Assembly: GCA_902806595.1 (NCBI GenBank)
Contig: CADCXC010000022.1
Span: 1 to 64,000, forward strand
Origin: Pyrenopolyporus hunteri
Lineage: Eukaryota > Ascomycota > Sordariomycetes > Xylariales > Hypoxylaceae
DNA: 64,000 nucleotides
Direction of reading: 5' to 3'
A program made the translations under genes and the position numbers. Numbering within the stretch: the first letter of the stretch is position 1; every line of letters starts with the position of its first letter. The notes under the pieces are model-generated. The model did no database searches and was not told the DNA's origin. It saw nothing but the letters and a program-made list of their open reading frames with translations. Below are positions 38,701-50,700 of this stretch, piece after piece.

Positions 38701-41700
38701 CAAATAGATGATATAAAAATAAATATATTTTCATCTAAACCTATAGATAGCGCGTCTAAGGATTAGATTATAGTAGAAAATAATTTTTACTCAATGATTA
38801 TGAGAGGCATTGAGTTATTATATTTTAAATTGTCTTATAAATTAAAAGAAATAAAAGATAATTTAATCGAAAAACACTTAAATAATTTACTTATAAAACC
38901 AAGTCAAAATAATCTAGATTCTCCTATAAAGAATAAATTGCCATCAAGTACTACAAAAGAATTTATTCTATGATTTGTAGGATTTACAGACGCCGAAGGT
39001 TGTTTTTCAATAAGAATAGAAAATGGAAAAACATACGTCTTATTTTTACTATTGAACTTCATAAAGATGATGCGTCAGTACTATATAAAATAGCGGATGC
39101 TTTAGGCGTAGGAAGAGTGCTTATTAATAAAATAAAGATTCAGCCCTATTTTTATATCTAAATTTGAAGATATAAATTCAGTTCTTATACCTTTATTTAA
39201 AATTTTCCTCTACAAACTACTAAACACTTAGATTTTTGAGTTTTGCAGATGCTGCATCAATAATTTTAAAATCTAAAATTTAAATAATAAACATTTATCT
39301 CCTTTAGATTTAAAAAAATTAATAAACTTGAAACAATCTACTAACACTAAAAGATTAATTATTAATGAAAAGAAAATAAACTTTTATCTGAAAAGTTTCT
39401 ATATCAAAATGGTGATTATTAGGGTTTATAGAAGGTGAAGGAACGTTTGGTTATAAACATCTAGTCCCTTATTTTCAAATAGCTCAAAATAAAAAAAAAT
39501 TTATTTGTAAAAGCTATTGAAGCTTATTTGTTAAAGGAGTTTTCTTTAATTGATAGTAAAATAAAGAATTGGAGTTTAAATACAATTTAAACAAATTAAC
39601 AGGTGTATATTCTATGACTTTGGAAAAGTAGACGATAATTTTTACTATGTTATACCTTTTTTTGAATCTTTAACCTTTTAAGTAGAAAGAGTGTAGATTA
39701 TGAGTGATGAGTTATTTCAGTATTCATACACAAATTAGGTTATTTTTATCTACCTGAAGGAAAACAAATTGCATTACAAATCTCTTCATCTACTAATAAA
39801 TACCGTTATACTACCAAAGTAGATTTAAATAAAATAGGATTACCAAGTATAGAATCTATTTTAACCTTTTAAACAAACACCGCCTTTCGACATTTATAGA
39901 GATTGTAGCCATTTTGAGCTAGTTAAAGAATTCACTATAGCTAAAGGAGGTCGTAAAGGATTTACAGTTCACATTTATGAATGTAATTCTAAATCAGATT
40001 TAAAAGAAATGAAAGGTTCACCTTTTTCAACTTACGGTGATGGTCATGAAGTGTTAGGTTTAAGAAGATCTAGTAGAGTTATAGGAAGATATATTGACAC
40101 TGGTAAATTATATAAAGATAAATATAGATTTTCATCTATATCTTTAAAGTAAGTTAATTATTTAAGATTTATCGTAATAACTTAAAACAGACTCAATCGA
40201 GTTAGTCGATTATGCGTGATGTAAATAATGGATGATTAGTTCGTTACTTACATAGTAACACTGCTTCAGCTTTCTTTTTTAGTGTACTTACACATAGGTA
40301 GAGGTATATATTATGGATCTTATAGATCTCCAAGAACATTGGTTTGAGCTATAGGAACAGTTATACTTATACTTATGATAGGTACAGCTTTCTTGGGTTA
40401 TGAATATAGCCCAAAATGGTATAAATATATAAATTATTATAACCAAAATTATTTTGCAAATTTCAAGTTTTTTTTGTGCGTAACCACCAGGTTCGAGGTA
40501 TATTATGTACAAATAAAAAAACTTACAGTACATATTCTAATAATAAAATATCTAAAGTTATACAAGAATTTTAAAAGAAAAAATTTAAAACCTATTTTTA
40601 TTTATGAGGATTTAAAAATCAAGAGACCAAAAATAAAATTAAAACAGATAGTGATAATATTAGTGGTATTTATTTAATTTTAAATAAGACAACTTTAGAT
40701 TATTATATAGGATCAGCTTCTACTAATAAATTTTATAGTAGATTTTATAGACATTTAATTAATTTTACAAGTAAAATAGTTAAATTAGCTGTTAAAAAGT
40801 ACGGTTTAGATCAATTCGCTTTCATTATACTAGAATTATACCCAGAAAAAGTAAATGTTGAAAATAATAAAAATTATTAGATTTAGAAGATTTTTATTTA
40901 AAATCCTTATTACCTAATTATAATATATTAACTGAAGCAGGTTCAAGTTTTGGTTATAAACATACTGAAATAACTCGTATTAACATGAAAACAAATTATA
41001 GTGAAGAACGTCGTAAAGCTATAGGTAACTTAAATAGAGGTAAAACTTTTAGTGAAGAAACTCTAGTAAAATGAAAAAAAAGCTTTATCTAGAGAACCTC
41101 GTACATTTTCAGAAGAATCTTTAAATAATATGAAAAGAAATCTAAAAGTTTAGTGTTATATAATATAAATAGTAATACTGTGTATGGTGAATACAATAGT
41201 ATAACAGAAGCAGCTAAAAGTTTAAATTGTGCAGATAAAACTATTAGAAGAGCTTTAAAAACAGATAAAAAATTTTATTAAAACGTTGAATAATTAAATA
41301 TAAATAATTATGTATTTATACCATAGTCCCATTAGTAAAAAATGCAACTTAGAAGAAAATAAAATTAAAGTGGAATAACCTGACGGGGTTATTGAAGAAA
41401 TATTTTATTTCTTTGGCTACATATAGTGAAAACGATCAAAAGATTAAGGTGGTAACGCTAATTTCTTTAGCGTCCACATTAATAAGAGATCGTCGGTTAT
41501 CTAGAGAATCGCGACAGACTGGGTCACTAATGGGTGTCTGAAATGATGCTTAATGCACAGTCGGAACTTTTAGTTAAATTTAGTTAACTAATAGAATATA
41601 CGAATTTAAAGTTATTCTAGCTTATTCTATTTTTTTTAAGAATAAGTAAGTTTGTATGTTTTACCTTTCGGACAAATGTCGTTATGAGGTGACCAGATTA

Positions 41701-44700
41701 TAAATAAAACTTTTCATACTTCCGCTCGATTAAATAGTAAACCAGATAAAAAATTTATGGCTATGTTTATAGGATTTATGGACGGAGATGGTTATTTTGA
41801 TATAGGTGAACAGAAACAATATAATAAAAAACTAAAGCTCTATCTAGAAGTACTATTAGAATTCGTTTGGCTTCTAATGTTAAAACTAGAGATTTAGCTT
41901 TATTGGAATATTTTTAGAAATTTTAAAAGTAGGAAATATAGACACGATGTCTGGAGATAGAGACCAAGTTAGAGTTATATTTTCTAAAAAGGATTTAATC
42001 ACAACAATATTACCTTTAATTAAAGAATATAATCTCGAGTTTTTAACTAGTCAACGTGCAAAACAATTTGCTTTAGTAAATTATATTTTGGATAATTCTA
42101 TTACTCATTGAGATAATGTTAATTTCAAAGAATCCCTTTTGTGTTTAAATCTGTATCAGAGTTAGCTAAATTAGATTACTTTTGTGATTGATTAGTTGGG
42201 TTTACAATAGCTGAAGGTTCTTTTGGTTTCAAAGCTAATGGTTCTGCCTTCTTTCAATTAAAACAATCAGGAGAGTATAATGTTAATTTACTAAAACTGC
42301 TAGTTTTGTAATAACAGGAAAGCATTCAACTGCTTCTTTTAAAGTTGATTCTTTTGGAGGTTATCAATTAGCTTTATCTTCAAAAAGATATAGAACATGT
42401 TGTTTCATTTTTTCATCTAGTAGTCATCACGCTTTATTCGGCTATAAATTAGAGCAATATCAAGTATTTATATATGGACTTAGAACGAGTAAACGATATG
42501 GATTTATTAGGGATAAATTTATCGAATAAGTTTAAAAATCAAATAAATATTTGCATATATGATTTAAGTATTGGAAAGTATAAATTAGAGCCTCAAATGT
42601 ATAATTATTATTTAAATAAATTATTAATCTTAACAACTCCTTTTGAGTTGTTAAGTAAATTAAGTAAATTTGAAAATTTTAATAAAATAGGTCCCATAAT
42701 ATAGATATCTTATCTATAATTTTGGGGTCTTTATTAGGAAACGCTCAAGCTGAAAAATTTAGAGAGCTTGATCATGACCCCTGGCCGGCCGGGGCAGCGG
42801 AGCTCGAAAGGAACTAAAATTATATTTTTCAAAAAATATGCATACAGAATATATTTTTTTTACATAAAATGATTTCATATTTAAATTATTGTAGTAGTAA
42901 AAAGCCTGTATCGACGATTAAGTTAGGATCTAAAGGAAAAATTATTAAAGAGGTAAAATTTTCTACTTGATCTTATTTAAGTTTTAATGAAATTTATTCT
43001 TTATGATATAAAAATAATGTAAAATCTGTACCTGAAAATGTAGATTTATATTTAACTTCGTTAGCTTTAGCTATATGAGTTATGGATAATGGCGCTAAAG
43101 TGGGAAACAGTTTAAAATTTACAAATAAATATTATACGCATAATTGTTGTTTAATTTTAGTCAAAGCCTTAAATAAAAATTTTAATTTAAAAGCTCGTAT
43201 AGAATTAACAGGATCTGATAAGCATTATACTATCACAATATTAAAAGAATCTATGGAGGATCTTAGAAAAATTATATATCCTTATGTTATACCTGAAATG
43301 AAATATAAAATTATTTAAATATTTAATTATATATAGTTATAAAGAAAAGTATAAAGCAATTTTTATGAAAATTTATATAATAACTTTATAGCAATACTGA
43401 TGTTAATAGGTCAAAATTGTTTGTTTAGCATTAAGACCATTGATAGAGTAAACTATCACAACAGACTGGTTCATCAGTGGGTGGCTGAAATGCTGCTTCA
43501 TGTACAGTCGGATTCTTTTTTCAATATGTCTTGGTTTTATACTAAGTGTAGATTAATTGAAACACAAGGTATTATACTGTATTAGATTACAATTATCTTT
43601 TATTTATTTTATGATAAGTATAATATACAGGGTTTACCTATTTTAAACAGCGTTTTTTACTATATAAATTAGATTGAATAGTTGAAAAAGCGAGACAGTA
43701 GTCAGAGTAGGTAAATTAAAGAATTGGATTAAAAATTTGCCTTAAATGTATAACTAAAAACAAATATAAACAAATTAAATTTAATCCGTCTATTCCTATT
43801 GAATGAATCTTGGCAGTGCGGAGTATAAAGAAGAAAACTCTACTTTCCCTGCTTTGCAGGGGACAAGGAGAAATATCCTTATCTCGTGAAACAAAAACTG
43901 ACTTATGAAAATCCCTTCCATATCTTCTGTACCTAATCAGACATTTTAGAAAAAATAAATGAACCGCAGCTAACACCGTTACAACAATCCTCTCAACATC
44001 TTTCTTTTCAACAGTGTAAGGAGGAGCCAGGATTATATGATCTCCGCGTACACCATCGACTGTACCAGTGCCCGGTAAACTGTCATATTAAAGGGGGAGA
44101 GGATCAAGCCGCTAATCTCATGAGCAACGTTTGACTCGAGAGGGTTCGAAATTTTGTCTTTGACAAATTCGATAGCCCAAAAAGACCACGTCCCCTAATG
44201 TCACCCACATTCGGATGATTGCCAAGGTAAACTTTTAAAAGTTCACCCAGGAGTGCCCTTGTTTGGAAACATTTTCCAAAAGATTATCCTCCCGGATTAT
44301 TTGCTGAACTTCTAAAGCTGCAGCCGCCTGTATAGGCATGGCCTGATACGTCAGGCCGTGAACAAACTGCCCACTTCCTCCATCATTCTCTTTACAATCT
44401 CATGCGATACCATCATAGCACCGATGGGTTGGTAACCAGCGCCAAGGGCCTTGGCGTTGGTTTGTATATCAGGCACGACATCTTCAGCCTGCCATACGTG
44501 AAGGCTTCCGGTCCTCCCCATGCCGCACATTATTTCGTCAAGTATGAAAAGTATGCCGTGTCTACGGCATACTTCCTGCATCGCCTTTAGATAGCCTTGA
44601 ACACATGGAACACAACCGTGCGGCACCAACGATGGGCTCCGCAATGAACGCGATGACAGTACTTGGACCTAATTGTATAATTTTTCTTCAATTCTGCAGC

Positions 44701-47700
44701 TTTCGTCTCGACGAAAGCTGCAGTGATTGGTCTTCTTGTTGACGGTAAGGATAACAAGAAGATACATAATGAATGTTCTTCATAAGGATGGGTTCGTAGG
44801 GTTTTTTCGGGCGACGTGTCCGGAAACACTCAAAGCGCCAAGAGTGTTGCCATGGTAAGAACCTCCGGGCTATAAAATTGACACGGCTGGCCGCCTTGTC
44901 GCCTTCTTTTCCAAAAATATTGTCTGGATAGCTTGAGGGCGGCCTCATTGCTTCTGACCCCGAACCAGTGAGAAAGACCCTCGACATCTTCCCACCTGTT
45001 CCTTGAATAAGTTCCTTACACAGGTGTTCGACAACATCGTTCGCCCAAAATGAGGATGCCAGGTAGGAGTTCCGGTTTCCAATTGTCTAATAATTGCCTT
45101 CGTAACTCTCTCGTTACCATGGCCAAGACAAGAGACAGCTGCACCAGAAGAGGCATCGAATACTTCGTTCCCATCGTCGGTGGAAAGATAGTTTCCTTTC
45201 CACTGGCGATTGTAGGGTACTTTTAAGCAGATGACGGTGGAAAGAGTAGTCGTTTGGTGATTCAACGGGCGAGGAGGCCATAGTGAAAGGTGACAGTATT
45301 GAAATTATTTTGTGTGAGGTAGTGACCTAAAGAAGACTCAAAGAGTTGACTTAGGATAAAGTTTGATGAATCGAGTATTGGTTGTGATTGATAATGATGA
45401 TGGATTTGATTGTGAAGAAAGAGAAATCCAGGAGATTTCTTATTCTTATATACTTTTCTGTATCTAGAATACAAATAAGTTTTCGTTTGATTTATAAGCA
45501 AGGTGGCTGACTTCGTAGGATAGATATCCGAGTTCTCCGAGGTTCTTTTCATTCCACAGTAAATTTCGATGACTGAGGGGGTAGGTATGAGTCATAATCC
45601 GTTTATATGACGCCACAATTGATCTAGATGATTATAAGATTAATCTAAATGACATTATGATCAACGTACATGACTTTATGATCAGCCCACATGACTCTGC
45701 GATCAGTCCAGATGACTCTGTTATCAGTCCACATGATTATATGGTCAGCACACATGACTACATGATTGGATTTTGATCCTGGTCAGATGATTCCAATTGA
45801 AACAATAGATAAGAAGGTTAGATAGATGATAGGTTAAAAGATTAAAGAGGAGGGTGACGAGATAGACACTCTACAATTCAAGGATTAATGACTGGTCCTA
45901 GGTGGAGAATCAAGATAACTTGTCAAGGTCGAGGTGCAAGATGACGTGTCACGGCGAGGATCTTGATGAGTTGCGTTTACATGATGAGTCATAGAACCCT
46001 CTGTTCGATAATGCCAAGAGGGATCTTCATTTGTCTTTTGGGGATATTGATCACAAGATCAATAGGAACATATCCGGATGTTTATCATATGACAAATATG
46101 ATATGAGATATAAGAATAATGAACGAATCAGGCCAAAGATTAAGATGATGTGATTCTGACGAATGTCATGTGCTCTAATGATGACGTGTAGATCCCATCA
46201 TATGATCTCGTATTATTCATGTGGCGAATAGCTGTGAGAGATTTTATTGGATAACTGGATTGAAGAAATTTTGGCACTGCCAACTTATGAATCATAAAAC
46301 AGGTTTATTAGTGACCCTGTGACTCATAGAGCGTCGTAAGTAAGAGATAAGTAAACCATCAATAAGATTATCTGGTGCATAGATAGGATATTTCGTGATC
46401 TTCATCTGGTGATTCAAGTGGAATGATGTGGTGAAGGATGATTGGTTAGATCTTTTAGGGGTTTATGCCGTGTGACTTATTGATCGGCCGAAGATCATGT
46501 AGATCGAAGATTGATTACGCCTCACTCGTAAGATTGATTACGCTCACCGTATCCCCTCAAGGGGGGTTGGGATACGAGGGTATTAAGTGGGTAGTGATCT
46601 CTCTCTGCACTATCTATTGGTTATAGTATATGATAAGAAAGTCTTGGCAGATGTAAATTCTAGATAAAAATACGTAATGTAAGGTAATGAATCTTCACTT
46701 TAAGCACCATCCTTCATTAAGGATTCTATCTTCCCGCGTTATATTCTATATAAAGCTTCATCATTTCCTTGCTTCGAAGTACGATACTAGATCATAGCAC
46801 AATATTATCGCCATTTATCCTCTACCTTTCTTTGCTACTTGTTCTTTAATTGTGTGGACATTTTCATCTTCCATCAATAATGGAGAATCCATCTCAACCT
46901 CTTTTGGCGGTATTCATCTCCCGAATAACATATCAATTCCTTTGGGGCAGGATGATGGCTCTTTCAGTCCAAGTACTCGAAGACAGCCTGATCCAGTTGT
47001 GGAGGACAATCTTTCACTTTCAAGCCCTTTAATTGAGCCGTCAATTATTAGAAATTCAGATGATTCTGAGGGGGCACAAGTTCTTAGTGAGAAGAATGGC
47101 AGAAGTGGAGTGCAATCTACAAAGTCGAGAAGTAAGTTAAATCATTGTGTATATTATGGTTTTACTGACCTTTATTAGGAAGACTTAATCGTGTAGGTAG
47201 AAGGGGCATTCTCCCCTTAAGCCTTTCCACGAGACTTCGGCTCAATTACATAAACGATCTGAGGCCTCTTTACCACAGTTACGGAAGGGAGCCAAGCCCG
47301 AATTTCGCGGTTGCCCTAACTCACTTGTTTTAAAACTTGAGAGTACTATAAAAGATTTTTTGCGCATCTACCTGTATCGCAGGGGGTTCTGTTAAAGTTG
47401 AAGGGAATATAAAGTCTTGGACAGAGTCAGATGAAGTGGACTTATTACTAGATAGGGAAGAGCTGGTTGTGGAATTTAGACTTGGTTTTAAGTCTGTTAT
47501 TAGTTTTATATAGTTGCATAATTAAGGAAGGAGGTAATATTTACTTAGAACTCCTTTATGTGGATGCTTCGCTAGAAAAAATTTGCAGCTATACTAGTGA
47601 AAACGGTCAAATATATTTGTTTAGTGTAAAGATCGTCGGTAGAGTAAACCATCGCTACAGACTGGTTCACTGGTCGGTGCTTCAAAAGTATAACTAAATA

Positions 47701-50700
47701 TTTTTCCCTTATTTAAATTATATTGTATAAATTGTTTAAATAAAAAAAAAAGAAAGTTATATTCTTAAAAATATATTCTGCACAATTTAAAGAAGTCTCA
47801 TTTTACTTTTCATACTAAAAAAAATTCCAACATAACTTAATCTGTCTTAAAGTATAGCTGACGATAAAATTCCGGAGATTCACCAGGAATAATCATTCGA
47901 AAATACATCAGTTCCTTCTCGTCCATTGCTTCAACATGCTCAAATCCAACTTTTGTAGTAAATTTTACTTGCTTTATTGCCCTTTCAATAGAAGCAAGTA
48001 CTAGCTCTTTGGCCTTTTGTGTGGGAGCACCTGAGCCATAGGTGTAGGCTGGTTTGGTTGGTGTAACTACAGTACCCGAACGTACATTGAATCTTGCAAC
48101 ATGACGTGGAGACTCACCAAATTGCATGAAGGCCTTTACAGCTTCGGTACCGTACCCTGACCCCAGAACTCTTTTCTGAGTTTATAACTGAGTAAAGGCC
48201 AATTTACATTTAGCAATAGATCGCATTCCCCGATAAGTTTTCCTTCTTTGTCTTCTGGAATCTTCATGAAGATTCCGTAACTTAGACGCGGGTTATCAGG
48301 TCTCAGCTTAGTTGTTAAGGTCTGTAGGTTGAACCTTAAATCGTAAGGGCGCGGAGATCCGCCCACAACGGCTAAGGCGGATGCTTCGGGTTCGCTGTAA
48401 AGAGCGGTATCCTTCCAAATCTTTGAGGAGAAAGGGTCGAAGTATAAGGCGAGAAGTAATAATAGAGTTGACCATTTATCTACTTCTAATAGAGGCATAG
48501 TCGTTTCCACCGAAGAATACCTGTTGAGGTAGTAGTAGACATCGTGATCAAGAGAAAACTAAAAGTATTGAGGAGGTGATAAAGTTTTATGGGGATCAAA
48601 ATAGTATGGATTCGTCGATGGTGTGAAGTTACTTGTGATTGATGATTTATTGTGAAGAAAGAGAAAACTCAGAAGATTCTACATCTTTATATATTTGGCT
48701 TTATCTAGATTACAGGTGAATTGTTGGTTTGATTTCTAAGCAAGGTACAAGGTACCTTGTAATCTAATAAAATTTTTTTGAGGCGCAAGCTATGATGATT
48801 TGTTCTAAATCAATATCACCTGAAGATCATCAAGTGAAAAGATCATAAGATCAAAATGAAATAGATAGGAGATTGAAAATGATAGGTTAAGAGATCTCAT
48901 GTGATGTAAGATGACAAGATGGATGACGCGTCGAGCAGATAAGGTAGGTGTGATTAATGCTTACGATAAAATGACGCGTCATCACTCATTAAGGTAGATT
49001 AATTGTAATAAAATTAACGACATATGATAGTAGATCTTTCCTCCCCCGCAAGAAAAATTTTCTTGCGGGTCGTTTGCTTTTTTTCAAACTTGTTTTGAAA
49101 AAAGAAGTTTTATTTTTTAAACTAGCTGCGCTAAGGGCAAGATAGAAAGGTGTATTTAGTCTTGTGGCGGCAAATAAAGGTCTAGATCGACGGATATAAA
49201 TGAAGATCTTCTTGGCATTTTCTGATACGAGATCACGAGACTAAAGGAATGCCTGTGGCTAAATTTAAAGGAAATAAAATGTTAATGATTGGCTAGAGTA
49301 TTCGTCCGATTCATGATGACAATAAAGATGATATGCGATGACTTTTACTTATCCTTACTCCAAAAAGTGTGACTCATAAGGTGTGAATCCATGAGATATA
49401 TCTTACACCCTATAGTTACCTAGGGGATCCTCCTGGCGACCTCTCGTATTCGCCATATAAACCTGCCTATATTCGCCGTCTAAACCTGCCTAGTCTACTT
49501 CATCGTAGGATCCATAGAAGCAATAGGATGGTGGATTGCGGCGAAGAAGACAAGTGGCAAAAATGAATTGCATGAAATATGACAAGGTTGATTCCGAATT
49601 AGATAGTAAGGAAATATCCTTATAATTTTATTGTAAATTTGTGTAGGAGTGGCAATGTGGAGTATAAAAGATAAAACCTGTTTTCTACCTGGCGTAGCCC
49701 CCTTTGGGTCCCGGTACCCAAAGGCAAATGAAATGGGGGCGTAGCCGGGTATAAATATCCTTATCTTATGACTCAATGATCGGCATAAACAAAATAGGTT
49801 TGCGTAATTATAAATGAAACAATATACACAAACAACGAATAAGATTCCTACCCCCCCGCAAGCTTAGCTAGGGGTTAGATATTTATTGTAGGACTCCTGA
49901 ATGATGTGGCGATAGGTGATTCGTTCGATCTTTGAGCGATTTATTTAGTATGATTTTTAGATTGATCGGTAGATGGTGTAGGATAAACAACCGATGACGG
50001 AGATTTCCGGCTACGCCGCCCTCCCTTTCCCAATCCGGGTCTTTAGGAGGCGCATAAAGAGGAAAAGGGTGGTTATTTGTTTGCTTATCTATTAGTTATA
50101 ACCTTAGGTAAAAAATCTTGGCATACCTAGATACTAGATAAGGTTGCGTAAGATGTGTGGCAATCATTTTTCGTTTTGAAGCATAACCTTTATTAAGGAT
50201 TTAATTTCACCGCTTCAAAAGCTATATAAGTTTTCAGTTCTCCCAGCTTGGGTTAAAATTCTGGCTAATATTCTTATCCTATCTCGAGCTACTTTTGGCT
50301 AGCTACTAGTTCACGAGCCAGCCTTATATAAAGTCAATTATCTTCGATTAGTTATTCTTTCAATGATGGATTTCGGTACCACAAACCCACACACTGGTAG
50401 TTGGACACCCAGTTCTCCTGCATTCCACGGTCTCCCGTCTACTAGTCATGAAGCGTTGGCTTCTACCTTTGTCTTGATCAAGACAAAACTAGTACTTCAC
50501 GACGGAGCCCTCAATTTAAAGAGGAGAACCCTGTAAACTCTTCTTTATTGTCGAACTGCTCGAGCAAAGACTTTCGAACCCAAATGGACTGGGTGTACAG
50601 ATCAGTACGGGGATACTGAATTGAATACCGAGTGTAAGTTCTATTCTTATATTATTATTATTATTACTAATACGCTATTAGTGGAATCTTCTACTCTCTC

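Larger units (their letters stand above)
37245..40208 (+). mobile_element. cob intron 2, group I with tandem LAGLIDADG ORFs
   Basis: After GAGCAT, ends TTAGTCG before ATTATGCGTGAT (EH-IMRD). Core at 37,275-37,390: AATTGCTGGAAACTCT, AGACAATCAGCAGGAAAG, ATCTTCAGAGACTAAACA, GATAATATAGTCCAA. The remaining 2.6 kb holds two homologous endonuclease ORFs head to tail. Confidence 0.8.

Noticed and set aside
44402..44590. Plus-strand ORF across the aminotransferase
   Set aside because: It is the complement of the well-conserved minus-strand enzyme and has no family features.
45627..45773. Possible CRISPR array
   Set aside because: The 21-bp units abut with no unique spacers, are imperfect and lie in eukaryotic-type DNA.
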